From Ailanthus altissimus (Eukaryota > Streptophyta > Magnoliopsida > Sapindales > Simaroubaceae), in the NCBI GenBank assembly GCA_946807835.1, contig OX327705.1, positions 19,932,501 to 19,996,500 on the forward strand: a stretch of DNA of 64,000 nucleotides, given 5' to 3'. The notes under the pieces were generated by a model. The model did not search any database, was not told where the DNA came from, and worked only from the letters and a program-made list of their open reading frames with translations. Numbering within the stretch: position 1 is the stretch's first letter; each line of letters begins with the position of its first letter. A program made the translations under genes and the position numbers. Below are positions 23,295 to 34,255 of the stretch, piece after piece.

Positions 23295-24130
23295 GGCTGT
23301 CTCCAATTCACTATTGCTTCAATCTTCTGAGGATCTACTGTTACCCCTTCTACAGAGATTACATGCCTAAAAAAGGCAACTCTATCTAGCCAGAACTGAC
23401 ATTTATTAAGTTTGGCGTACAACCGATGCTCTCTTAAGGTTTGCAAAACTATGCTTAGATGTTCTGCATGCTTTTCCTTACTGCTTGAATAAATCAGTAT
23501 ATCATCAATAAATACTATCACAAACTGATCTATATAGGATCGAAAAACTCTGTTCATGAGATTCATAAAAGCAGTTGGGGCATTAGTCAGCCCAAAAGGC
23601 ATAATCAAGAATTCATAATGCCCATATCGGGTCTTAAAGGCCGTCTTAGGAATATCTTCCTTTCGAATCTTCAATTGATGATAGCCTGACCTCAGATCTT
23701 TCTTGGAAAATACTCTGGCTTCTTGTAGCTGATCAAACATATTGTCAATTCTCGGAAGTGGATATTAATTACGCACCGTTACTTTATTCAGTTCCCTGTA
23801 ATCAATGCATAATCTCATACTTTCGTCTTCTTCTTTACAAACAAAATCGGTGCCCCCTTAGGAGAAGTACTTGATCTGATGAAACCCTTATTCAGCAACT
23901 CTTCTAGCTGAGCCTTCAGTTCTTTTAATTCTGAAGGAGCCATTTTGTAGGGTGCTTTGAAAATTGGTTGCGTTCCAGGGGCTACTTCTATTTTAAACTC
24001 TATCTCTCTATCTGGAGGTAAGCTCGAAAGATCCTCTAGGAATACATCCGAAAACTCTCTAACCACTAGAATATCCTTCAATTTTGTTCCATCATCTCTT
24101 ACGGTTATGGCATAAACTAAGTACCCCTAA
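23295..24130 (-). pseudogene. Tekay/Del-type chromovirus reverse transcriptase, truncated
   Basis: Polymerase of a minus-strand gypsy element. Two open pieces carry it. Residues encoded at 23815-24081 hold VVREFSDVF, the LPPDREIEF block and [11 protein letters not shown]. The piece ending at 23740 holds [28 protein letters not shown] and an intact catalytic FIDD followed by ILIYS. A frameshift and a stop separate them at about 23745-23815. The domain is cut at 23294, just after VNWRQP, where LTR-B2 begins, so RNase H, integrase and chromodomain are missing. The sequence is close to the Tekay (Del) lineage by eye. Confidence 0.85.
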
Positions 24131-24960
24131 CATGACTTTCGAAGCATCTTTCTTGCCCTTATTACCGACATCATGCTGGCAGAAAGTGATTTTCGCATCC
24201 CATGAAAATAACTTCTGTTCCACCTGGGCTACATAATTTGACTTCTTTTCGGAAGCAATCCACTGAGGCCCGATATTTCGACAACTAATTCATCCCTAAA
24301 ATCACATCAATTTCACTGATGGCTAGCATAATCAAATCCGCCATAAACCCTTGACTCTCAATACTGATTTTACTACCCCTATACACCCTTTCTGCTACAA
24401 TGGAGTCTCCTGTAGGAAGAGACATTACTACTACACAATCTAATAACTGGGGCACTATACTAGCATTTGTAGCAAACTCCATAGAAATAAAAGAATGGGT
24501 CGCTCCAGGATCTATCAGTACATAAGCATCTCGATCAAAAATTGACATTGTACCTGTCACAACTTCTGGGGTTGACGATACCACGTAAGCCCTAATCCGA
24601 GGATTGAGACCCACTGTAAACCGGTTAACCTTCTGCTCCTCATTATCAGTTATAAAGGGAACGGCACGGAGGAGCTCTGAAAACTTCTTCTCATACTCTG
24701 CCACTAAGAGGGAACCTTGTTCAAGCTTGAAGAACTCTTCTATCATCGCATCTTTATAACTTTTAGGGTAGAACTTATTCAGAAATTCCTTTTGAAAAGT
24801 GCCCAAGACACCCCATCGGCATTCCTCATTTGCAAGGCCTTCCATCAATCTTTCGCTCCTTCCTTCAGTAGAAATGCGGAGTATACCACTATCAGTTCTT
24901 CAATACATCCCATGACCTGAAAAATTTCTTCATTGTTCTCTAACCAGGATAGGGCTCTAT
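24131..24960 (-). pseudogene. Tekay-type gag joined to protease without a zinc knuckle
   Basis: The open piece 24285-24848 (187 codons) begins in the capsid-like region (a FYP.S..D....EF..LEQGS block and the YE.KFSEL motif), reaches LNPRIRAYV, then within about ten residues passes into protease sequence. The catalytic motif is ALIDPGATHSFIS-like, with Pro in place of the usual Ser/Ala after Asp. The CCHC nucleocapsid and its flanks, normally between these parts, are absent, suggesting an internal deletion of a few hundred bases. The protease ends with DVILGMN at 24285; a frameshift precedes the RT. Gag N-terminal sequence is traceable to about 24960 with stops. Confidence 0.75.
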
Positions 24961-25366
24961 CAGAATCTCCGGTAACATCATAAGGCTTAGCGCCGAATTT
25001 CTTGGCGCGCTCAATGGACACTCTGATTTCTCTTGGCTATTAGATCGTTGCTGCTAGTATCTGGACCATCTGAGCTATATTCAGGTTTCTACCCTCTGGC
25101 ACAACAAGTTAAGATGATTCAGTAGGGGTCTGAGGCGTAGAAACATTTATCGACTCATTCCCTTGCTCCTCTTAAGATGCAAGAGCCTCCACAGCTGCTC
25201 TCCTAGTACGAGGGTCTCTACGACGATGCATATTTTCTGTAAATTTAGTGATGCAAATGATTATCAAATGCAAAGAGTTAAACTTACTAAACTTAGAAAA
25301 ATATGCATGCAATTTCAAGAATCTCATTCTAAAATGAACTTTTTAACTAAAAACTTCAAAAACCGT
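24961..25366 (-). other. Tekay 5' leader and gag start region, decayed
   Basis: This lies between the primer site and the recognisable capsid region. Read on the minus strand it shows broken frames with an Arg/Ala-rich stretch near 25160-25220, fitting the gag N-terminus. Nothing else was seen. Confidence 0.45.
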
Positions 25367-25381
25367 GCTCTGATACCACTT
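25367..25381 (-). other. Primer-binding site for initiator tRNA-Met (Tekay-type element)
   Basis: On the minus strand the sequence is AGTGGTATCAGAGCA, the usual site complementary to the 3' end of tRNA-iMet. It sits one or two bases after the LTR end CTATCA. It proves minus orientation and places the 5' LTR to the right. Confidence 0.9.
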
Positions 25382-27390
25382 TGATAGGACCCACCCCGAG
25401 ACCCTTTACTATAGGTCCCAGTGGCCCTGCCAGGCACCTCGACAGAAGTTTTTCAGAATATAACTAAGTAAGTTGAGAAATTTCTGCGAGGCAAACCCCT
25501 TTTTAGTTCTTGCTACTATTGAGAAAATCTTATAATATACATGAAAATGACATCTTAATTTTAAAAAAACAGGTAGAGTTTCCCCTATTTTTTGAAAAAT
25601 TCATATAAAACCTGCAAAGAAATTTCACTTTTATTTTAAACACTTCTCAATTAGTTATATACTCACACAGTGACTCAACTAGCACCGCACACATGAGTAG
25701 GTCACGGGGCACCTCAACTAGCAGCACCCACAGTGACATCTCAAGACATCTCACTGGCTATGCAGCGGAATCCTACATCGCATACATATAGCGAGACAAT
25801 ACCCCGTACATATAGAGCGACTCATATGACTCGACATCCCAACTTTTTGGAGTTAGTGACACACCCCAAGACCTGCCCATATGCATGGGATATACCAGCC
25901 AGGTCTAATACAATCACCACCACTATAATCTGAGGGTACCAATGGCCTTTAAAACGAATACAGAAATTTTAAAACTGTTTCTTAAACCGAACATGTAAAT
26001 GTATATCTATGGATACATATCAAGATCATAATCATGTTTATGCTTTGAAAGCTCATAAAACATACATTTTCATTATGCGAAAACATAATAAATGAAATAT
26101 AAAAGAAATGGCAGATTTTCACTCACAACCGTTCCGGGCTCAATTTCGCTCTAGATTTCTGCTCCCGTTACCTCTCTCGGTTTTCTTCACCTACGCGCCA
26201 TAAATGACATTTAGAACTAAATCGAATACTAGAGTCTCATTTAACTACTAAACGGCCTAATCGGCATACAAAGCCCGAATGCATACTACTTCCCGATTTT
26301 CATTTATGGAGTCATTTAATCTAATCTAACTCACCACCCGACACCCTGAAAATTATTAAACGTCTTATAACTTGGTTGAACATAATTGCCCTTCACCTTT
26401 CCAAAATGGACAATTATGTCCCATTTTCTTCATTTTTAGTTTTTCCATCAACCATATACATTCAACATACATAAGGCATCATTTACACACAACAACTCAA
26501 TCAAAACACCACTCAATCCCTAACTTCCCTAAAGTGGCAGAATTTCACCCTATGTTCCAACACATTCCTTTTCTCAATTTCTTGATCCAATTACATCAAA
26601 ATTAAGTCAATTTCATTCTAATGCCCTAATTATAACCAATTGAAGTCTCTACATTCAAATCACCAAAAATTCTAATTCTTACCTTGCCAATTTCTTCAAA
26701 TTGATAACTCCTTCAAGCTCCACACTAGAATTTAACTCAATCTAAACCAAGAATACATACAAGAACATCAATTTAAGCAATCCTTAAAGTTTACTTATCA
26801 ATATCATAAAACAATACTTTTCTTACCTCTTTTTCTTGAATTTTCACTAATTGAGGCTTCAATTTAGCTTAAGAATTGGTATGTAACCTTATTTTGGCTT
26901 GATTAAGCATGAAAAATCATGAAAAAAAAACTAAAATTTCACTGTAGCAGCACACGCTTCACCTTGCACGAATGTTGCTCTCTTTTGCTCTAAATGTTTA
27001 TTTTTTGATCTCTACACAGTTCCAACATATATATAGTTATCCATCAATTGACCATTTTGCTCCTCAACTTACTCTAAATTATTAATTTGCCATTAGTTAG
27101 AAACTAAATAAGTAATTAGTTCATTTGTAACTATCTAGTTAGAATAGTCCAAAGAACTAACTAGAATTTTCAACTTGGCAATCCATGAGATTTTTTCTAA
27201 TTGGTCCATTCTCTAATATATGGATTATATTTCTCAACAAAGGCTTGTTCCATACATAACCCTTAAATGAACATTCATGTAGTAAATTAGAATTTCCTTT
27301 TCCAAGCCAATAGAGAAAAATTTCAAAAATATTCTAGGGTCGTCTGACGCTCCGATTGAGTGTGAAATTATCAAATTAGGTCTAATATCT
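25382..27390 (-). repeat. 5' LTR of the Tekay-type element (right edge approximate)
   Basis: About 2 kb of noncoding sequence ends, on the minus strand, with GGTGGGTCCTATCA directly before the primer site. The long LTR fits Tekay elements. The distal part contains CAATCGGAGCGTCAGACGACCC at about 27330-27360, a block common in such LTRs. The outer edge is taken as the start of LINE sequence near 27390; its terminal TG may be at about 27400. No partner LTR is in the window. Confidence 0.7.
27026..27037 (-). promoter_or_regulatory. TATA-like box in the Tekay LTR
   Basis: CTATATATATGT on the minus strand lies about 1.65 kb from the LTR end, the only strong TATA-like run in a plausible U3 position. 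The assignment rests on sequence alone. Confidence 0.35.
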
Positions 27391-27393
27391 CCC

Positions 27394-29060
27394 ATGCGTA
27401 CCATAAAAAAAATATTTCTAATGGGGTTAAAATCGGGTAATCCTACAGGGTCTTTATTACTTTATATCGAAATCTTGGCGCCAATACTACTAATAGGGAT
27501 TTTATATTACAATAGATCCTATCTACGCTTTTCTATTTGGTCAGGTTTCAAGGCTATCCTATTATATTTTCACATGGGGACTCGGTGGACATTGGTAATG
27601 GCTCTTCTATTAATTTTTGGTTTGATAATTAGTTTGACAAACCTCTTCTCCCCCTAGATTAGCAAGGATCCTTAGACCTCCAGTGTAAGGTTGTTGATGT
27701 TATTTATGAAGGAAGATAGAATATCCAAAATTGTTTTTATAGTGATTTTCCTCATTTGAAAGAGCAAGTTTCTTGTATTATTTTAACTTCAAATCAGATG
27801 GAAGTTAAATTTATTTGGACTTCTGCTCGGGATGGATTCTTAGTATTGAAGGAGAGTTATACTTTTATAATGTGATTTTATCTTCTCTTTGGAGGAATTC
27901 CCCCCTAAAGATTAGTATTTTTATGTGGCACCTACTTCAGTACCTTCTCCCAACAAATATGGTTCTGAGATCCCGTGGTATCTGCATTATTTCAGCTTGT
28001 TACTTTTATTTGAAAGATTATGAATTGGTAGATCATTTATTTATTTTCTGCTCTTCTTCTAAGGATCTTTGGGGTTGGCTTGCCCATAATTTCTGGGCAC
28101 ACATTCTGAATAACACCTCAATTATAGATCTATGGTCTGCAATTCTTGCTAAGTCTTTCAACCCTCAGTTGTATAACATTTGGCTTTTATCTACAACATA
28201 CTTGTTATATTCTATTTGGTGTTGTTGTAATCGCCTTCGGTTTGATAAGGTGGACTTCAATTTGCATAGGTTTAAAGTAGATTGCCTTGCTCATATTTAT
28301 TTCTTCACGAATTTATATCATGGATATATCTCTTTTGGCGATGACCGATTTATCTTAGAGGGTTTGGGTATAAACCCTAAGCTTGGTCGTACTCTAAAAT
28401 TTTTTATGATCTTCTGGAATGTCCCCCTAGATGGATGGATTAAAGTAAATACATATAAACTTTCTAAAGGTAATCTTGGAAGAGCAGCTTTTCTTGCGAT
28501 GAAAAGGTACTTTCCTTATAGGCTTTTCTTATCCATTACAGATTGAGATGGCTTGTTATGCTGAAATAATGAGAGCGATCTTGGCTATTGAAATAGCCTA
28601 TACTCGTGGTTGGCATAAATTGATTCTAAAAACTGATTATTTGCTTCTCATTAATCTCTTCTTTAATCCTAAGTTGAATCCTCCCTGGAATCTTATTACT
28701 AGATGAAAGAATTTAGTGGTGTGTGTCTTATATTTATTTTCGCTTTGTTCAATCTTTTAGAGAAAACAATAGTATTGTAGATTGCTTAGCAAATATTGGC
28801 TTGAACTATGATGATCTTACATGGTGGTGCATCCACCATCTAAAATTTTATATTTGCTGCATAAAGATGCCTATGGTTACCTCAATTATAGATTTCACTA
28901 ATCTATTTTTGGATGGCTATAATCTTACTAAACCTTCTTGATTCTTCTTTTTCTTTCTCATTTTGACTTTATGAGCATTTTATAAGGTAAGGCCTATTAT
29001 GTCCCCCCTTGATTTGTAATCCTCTCTTTTTTAACTTTTTCAATAAATTTTTTTCAGTTG
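27394..29060 (+). pseudogene. L1-type LINE, 5'-truncated: end of ORF2 and 3' tail
   Basis: Only the end of ORF2 remains. At 27500-27660, across a one-base frameshift near 27596, it reads SIWSGFKAIL..G.RWT, then the GNGSSINFWFDNW motif that precedes the zinc-binding RT region. The open part 27815-28546 (243 codons) carries the zf-RVT block: KISIFMWHLL, then C...C...H.F..C, then W. After a frame change the plant LINE RNase H follows (DGWIKVNTYKL, with Asp lost from the usual K.N.DG pattern; KTDYLLLI near 28627; NSIVDCLANIG near 28765-28800). A stop at 28939 is followed by about 120 bases of 3' tail. Plus strand, no recognisable poly(A). Confidence 0.85.
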
Positions 29061-29667
29061 ACGAGATTTACCTAAAACAAATATAGGTAAGAGGGCAAAA
29101 GAAAGGTAAGAAAGTCAAAAACAAAAATAAGAGAAATATACAAATTAATTAATTTTAAAACATATAAAATTTTAACTTTTATTTTTTATATTTATCACTT
29201 AGTTATTAAGGATATGTGTGAGTAAAAAAGGCAAAAAGAAAGAGGGGTGATAAAATAAAATTGAGAAGAAAAAAAAGAAACTTTTAATAAAATAATTAAC
29301 ACATAGTTAAAAGGAAAAACTTAAATATTTTAATAAAATATTCAAGATTTAAACTTTAGCCATACAATATTATTAATAAGACATGTTAATAAATCTTTAG
29401 AAGTTAAGAATAGACAAAGATAAAAAAAAATTAAAAGGGATCCTAATTAGATAAAATTGGAAAAACTTTGGGGAAAAAAAGAGAGCATTGGCACGACATG
29501 TTAATGAAATATTCTCATTAAGATTCTTGGTATTTAAGTATGTGAGAAGATAATTGAAAATTATTTTGAAAAAATTTTAGAATCGAGTTAAGTGAGTAGG
29601 GAACATACAAAGAAGGTGCGGAGACGAGAAAATCTTAAAAGCATAATGACAAGCTGGAGTATCGCGG
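29061..29667. other. AT-rich spacer without recognised features
   Basis: A/T homopolymer-rich sequence between the LINE tail and LTR-A2. No open frame, LTR end or inverted repeat of note was seen. Confidence 0.5.
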
Positions 29668-31058
29668 TGATAAGGGCATATTTGTCATTTATTTTTTTAT
29701 ATTTTTATCTTAATATTTTATTATTTTATGAGAATAAATGACTATTTATGTGTATTATTATTTATTTATAGGGACTTGAATAAAATTTAAAGTACAAAAT
29801 ATGAACTAAAATGCAAAATTTCTAAAATATATAGCTGTCGCCCCAGTGCTACACGCATTTTCACCATAATACTGAAACAGTAATCAAAATAAGAAAATAA
29901 AACAAAAACCTGTTGAAGTCGCGCATTTTTGTCCCAATGCTGGCTAGCCACTGCTCTAGCTACAACCCAGCGGCCTAAAACTATGTCCTCACCGCTCCAG
30001 CAATATGGCCTTCTCAACATAGCTCCCTAACAACAGCAACATAGCGCTCCAGCAACAGTGTGATTCTTGACCTAGCAAGAATTGAAATTTTCAAGCTCAT
30101 ATCATCCCCAGGCTTTAAAGAGCATCCAAGAAAAAAAAAGATACACAACACAAAGCCATAGATAGTAATAAAAGCATAATTAAAACATCTATAGAGGAAA
30201 ATTTAAGGCGTTCTTCGGCATCAAGAGTTTATTAAACAGCGCAATCAAGACAATTCGACGTTTATATCGGTTTGCTATTGATTTTATTACGATTTCTTAT
30301 TATTTTTGCCACTATTCTCTTGTAACCATGAACTAAATTTTCTTTCTAGGGTTAATACTTGAACTTAATATGTGTGCTTAATTATCATATCTTTTTAATA
30401 TTTAATAAACTTAGTTCTTTATTATTCAAATTACTTTTTCTTAATACTTCAATATATCTTGCCAATATATGGTAAATGAATTGATAATTTTTTTTATAAA
30501 CTCAGAAGATGAATCATTATATTTAGACCTAAGTAATTTAATGTATGATTGTAGAGAAACATTCAATATTGCATATGCAAGTTTCAAATTAAGATAGCAA
30601 TATACCTAATTAACATGTATAATCAATAAGTCTTAATTTTAATGAATCTTAATTTATTACAAGTACCATTTGAATATAAGTATTTGGTAAATTAAGGTAT
30701 ACTTGCATGACTTTGAGAGAGGCTTGTGAATACATTAGTGTCTTGATCAATAACAAGAACTAAGAAAATTAAATATTAGAGGATTAATTATTAGAAAACA
30801 TATTAAGGGATAGTATTAACCCTAGGTTTTCTCTATATTGCTATCTTCCAAATCTCTTTACATTATGTCTTTACTTTTATATTTTATAAATTTATTTTTA
30901 GATTTTTATTTTTCTGAATAATTACTAAAAAGACATAATTTTAGTACTTGGTTAAAAAGAAAATATTATCCCTATGGGTTTGACATCCGACTCTTTTGTC
31001 CATTTATTACTTACATACAATAGTGTATACTTGTACTCAATTATAAGATATAGAAATA
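29668..31058 (+). mobile_element. LTR, family A, copy 2
   Basis: It starts TGATAAGGGCATATTTGTC and follows LTR-A1 through the GC-motif region (29836-30060), GACGTTTATATCGGTTTGCTA and the end block CCCTATGGGTTTGACATCCGACTC, to TATAGAAATAT. The final GCATCA of copy 1 is missing, and no clean target duplication is visible. The site where LTR-B1 lies in copy 1 is uninterrupted here (GATTGTAGAGAAACATTC near 30547). Solo LTR, about 1.39 kb, more decayed than copy 1. Confidence 0.85.
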
Positions 31059-31800
31059 TATTCGATCTTATACATACGCGAGGAAGGTAATCATATCACA
31101 TCACACGACACTCAATATGGAGCGCTACAATGCTCAAGACAGGGTCTAGAGCATCGTAGCGCCCATTCTTCAAGTCCCAGGGCCACGATAGTTAAAGGAC
31201 AGCACCACAGCACTGGAAGTCGAGACCGTAGCACCCATGAGCTGGCGTCATAATATTGGTGTGACTAAACCCTATTAGGATTTCTAAGCTATCTCAGACA
31301 CCCTATCTTAATCCCACTTGGATTAAGGTTTACTTAGGACGTATATAGACAATATAAGAGTCTTATTTTAACTTGATAAAACATCATAAAAAAATCACAA
31401 ATACAATAGAGACAATTGAGAACAAATGTTGTAATTTCTTTTTTAGTAAGAGAGAGAGTCTTTGTGAGTTCTTTCTTAGGTTTTTTTGTGAACTCTATTG
31501 ATTCATTAATAAGAAGTGAGATCTAATCCGTCATAGACTAGACAAGTTGCCGAATCACGTAAATTACTTGTGTATTTTCTTGTACGCTTTCCTACTCTTA
31601 TTGTTTACTGTGTTATTATACTTGTGTGTGAAGCATTTTCGCCAATAAAGTTTATTCCATATAAGATAAGTCGTGTGTGAAAATTATAATACTATATTTA
31701 TATAAGTGAGATATAAAATTTATATTTAACTATTGTGCCATTTGATATTCATTGTGGATTGATATTGTATTATTATTACATTAATAAAAAGTACTAAAGA
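31059..31800. repeat. LTR-like noncoding fragment
   Basis: A GC-richer piece (31080-31260) repeats words such as GCTACAATGCTC / GCATCGTAGCGCCC, like the GC arrays of the other LTRs. The following part (31430-31640) has a TCTTTGTGAGTTCTTTCTTAGG...ATTCATTAATAAGAAGTGAGATC leader and CCGAATCACGTAAATTACTTGTG, typical of R/U5 regions of plant LTR elements. No boundaries or target duplication were found. Confidence 0.4.
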
Positions 31801-32639
31801 TTCAATAGGGCTTTAGATCTCCATAATTCTTTATATATATAGCAATCAATAAAAAAATGTCCCTACCGAATGAACCAGTGTCAACTTTATAGCTACTAGG
31901 TTGTTAAGCACTAAAAGCCAATCAATAACTATCTAATAAGTGACAGTCATCAATTATTGATACATCAATTGGAATACAAATTTTATATTCTAACTCTATA
32001 AATATAGTAATACTCTATTAAAAATAGATACAACAACCCTGTTATCAATAATTTAAAAGTAAATATAAGGGTGCCTAAACCATATTGTCTTGTAAGGTCT
32101 TTCTCAACTTGAATCCTTGATTGATTCTAAATTTAAATCTCTCACTTTTGCAAGGATAGACAAGGATCCACTCAAAATTTAATATTTTTTAATTTTTAAA
32201 AAAATTCTAACACATGTTAATTAAAACTTTTTAAAGTCAAAATTAAGTTTATTAGGTTCAATATTATAACACAATGTTTTAGCAACTAATTAAAATTAAC
32301 AAATGTCAACTTTAATTACTATTGCTTTCGTCTTGGTTCCATTTTCTACTTTTACAACTCAAACTCGGTTATATCTGCTTTTTTTTTTTCTTTTTACATA
32401 ACTCGAATTCTAATGATAAATTTAATTGAAAAAGAAATACTTGTATAACAAAACTAAAACTAAAGAAAGAAAGTTTGATTAAGTCACCTTATTATGAGTT
32501 CAAGTTTTTGGTTATACCATTATGTGGTTGACTTTCAAGTCTTAATGTTATATGAATATATTAATACCTAATAATGATTTAAAATTGCTTACACAAATAA
32601 GGGCTATGGGATTTGTCATTTCTCACTTGTGTTTTGTAA
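31801..32639. other. AT-rich noncoding stretch
   Basis: No gene or element ends were recognised. The sequence is low in complexity with short A/T runs. Confidence 0.45.
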
Positions 32640-32836
32640 TGTTAGGAGCCCAATGAATTATATATATCTCTATATTGGTATGATATTAGTTTATTTTAGG
32701 CCTAAGTCTTCATGATTTTGCTCTTGAACTCTACCCAAATTGCCTCATACCAATGAAGATATAGTTTATTTCTTATATATCTATGATCCTCTCTATTTCT
32801 TAACAATGTAGGACCTTTTTTTTCACTTCCTTAATA
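32640..32836 (-). repeat. TRIM 3' LTR (minus orientation)
   Basis: This aligns with 33206-33399 over its whole length (for example GATTTTGCTCTTGAACTCTACCCAAA versus GTTTTGCTCTTGAACTCTACCCAAA, plus strand). Its outer terminal dinucleotide has decayed from TG to TA on the inner side. Confidence 0.85.
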
Positions 32837-33190
32837 ATCCTCCCTTCGAACAAATGACTACTGAGCCTTCCTTTAAATGATATTCTATCCATATATCTTT
32901 CATATAAGAAGACCTCACTCCCAACATTCTACTACTCATCTTCATTGCGATGTAGCACATACCTTATGTGAAGCACTAGAGTACCACACTGCTACCTTGA
33001 GAGCCCGCTCTATCAGGTCAACTCATCATCACTGCGTTAGCTAACACACCTTACATGAAGCCTATAGCACACCACTTCCTATCTATAGAGCTTACCCATA
33101 AATCCCATCACAAGTAAACTGAGGCATACCAAGCTCTCCATCTTCTTGTTCGACACCAAGAATTTCTTTCACATGACTAACTTTGGAGCA

Positions 33191-33205
33191 TGACTCTGAT
33201 ACCAC
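33191..33205 (-). other. TRIM primer-binding site (tRNA-Met)
   Basis: Minus-strand AGTGGTATCAGAGTC is contiguous with the end of the right-hand LTR. One base differs from the perfect tRNA-iMet complement within the first 12. Confidence 0.85.
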
Positions 33206-33399
33206 TGTTAGGAGCCTAACGAACTGCACATTTCTCCATATTTGTATGATATTATTCACTTTGAGCCTAAGCTCTCATAGTTTTGCTCTTGAACTCTACC
33301 CAAAAGGCCTCATACCATTGAAGATATAGTGTACTCCTTATATATCTATGATCTTCCATATTTCTTTCCAATGTAGGATTTATGTTCGCTTCCTTAACA
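33206..33399 (-). repeat. TRIM 5' LTR (minus orientation)
   Basis: It is bounded by TGTTAGGAGCC at 33206 and CTTCCTTAACA at 33399 (plus strand). The primer site lies immediately inside at 33191-33205, so this is the 5' LTR when read on the minus strand. Confidence 0.85.
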
Positions 33400-33404
33400 C
33401 GTAA

Positions 33405-34255
33405 TCATATATTATATGGTTTAAATTACTCGACTTAACATGGGTGAAAGTACCACGTCCCTGTTTTGTCCAAAAATTTGGGTTTATTTATAGCAATATT
33501 GTTTAGGGTTAAATTTAGTCAGGTTCGTCAAGCCTACCCTAAACAGTTAAGAATATCTTGAGAGAAAGAAAATTTAATTTGTTAAGTCTATTGATATTAA
33601 GAGTTAAGGTCAGATCTTGAGTTAATTGGTAATGGAATCAGGACTAATTAGCAGGCTTGCTGAGAACTGGTTAAGAATTGAACTATGCGATGGAAACTTG
33701 AGGAACACAAAAAATACAATGTCAGAGGCAAGCGCTAACAGAATGGCAAATGACAGCTCTCCGACACTCATATAAGACGATGACTCAATAGTATTTTTTA
33801 GGGTTCTTGCCCTACAGAGAACATAAAAAGAAGATATATAGAGAATTTCTCTTTAGAGTAAGTATGCTTATTTCAAATTCTGTTTTACTCTAATTCAAAA
33901 TTAGAGTTAAGCCTTGAGCGTGGAAGGGGCTGGTGTAGAAAATTTCCCTTAAGGGTGACACGTGGTGATACTTAATTGGTGAGTCCCCTCTCTAGAGGCC
34001 TTTTAAAGAAATAACACAATTAGGGGTTGTTGGGTAATTATATCCTTCTGAGACTTAGAGTACTGAATATCCTTGAATTGGATTCTTTTTAAGAGGATCA
34101 ACCTTGGTTAGACGAGCTGCAAGTGTTACCTTCTGAGCTTAATGGATTTAGTGCTAACTAACCTCACTAAACTAAAAAAAAAAAACCTTATCTTCATGTT
34201 AGCAAGGGGATAGAGGCCAATTACAAGCTAATGTGAAGGCTTGATGGTGGTCCTT
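33405..34255 (+). repeat. Tat-like LTR fragment
   Basis: A leader-like region carries GAACATAAAAAGAAGATATATAGAGAATTTCTC, then TAAGCCTTGAGCGTGGAAGGGGC at about 33910-33932, a close relative of the 'CTTGAGCGTCGGAGGGGC' U5 block of Tat/Retand LTRs. The sequence is noncoding throughout. Boundaries are unknown. Confidence 0.4.

Larger units (their letters stand above)
32640..33399 (-). mobile_element. TRIM (terminal-repeat retrotransposon in miniature), 760 bp
   Basis: Two direct repeats of 197 and 194 bases (32640-32836 and 33206-33399) flank 369 noncoding bases. On the minus strand each LTR begins T(G/A)TTAAGGAAG and ends GGCTCCTAACA, with inverted termini TGTTA/TAACA. Next to the right LTR, on the minus strand, stands GTGGTATCAGAGTCATGC, a tRNA-Met primer site. 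Next to the left LTR is GAAGGGAGGAT, a polypurine tract. Flanks TGTAA (32635-32639) and CGTAA (33400-33404) match at 4 of 5. These are all the parts of a TRIM, which must rely on other elements for proteins. The LTRs differ noticeably, so it is old. Confidence 0.88.

Noticed and set aside
27394..27657. An 87-codon hydrophobic open frame that looks like a small membrane or organelle-derived protein.
   Set aside because: With a one-base shift near 27596 the same DNA reads G-N-G-S-S-I-N-F-W-F-D-N, and SIWSGFKA..GTRWT precedes it. These are LINE ORF2 motifs just upstream of the zf-RVT region that follows. The hydrophobic frame is partly a wrong frame.
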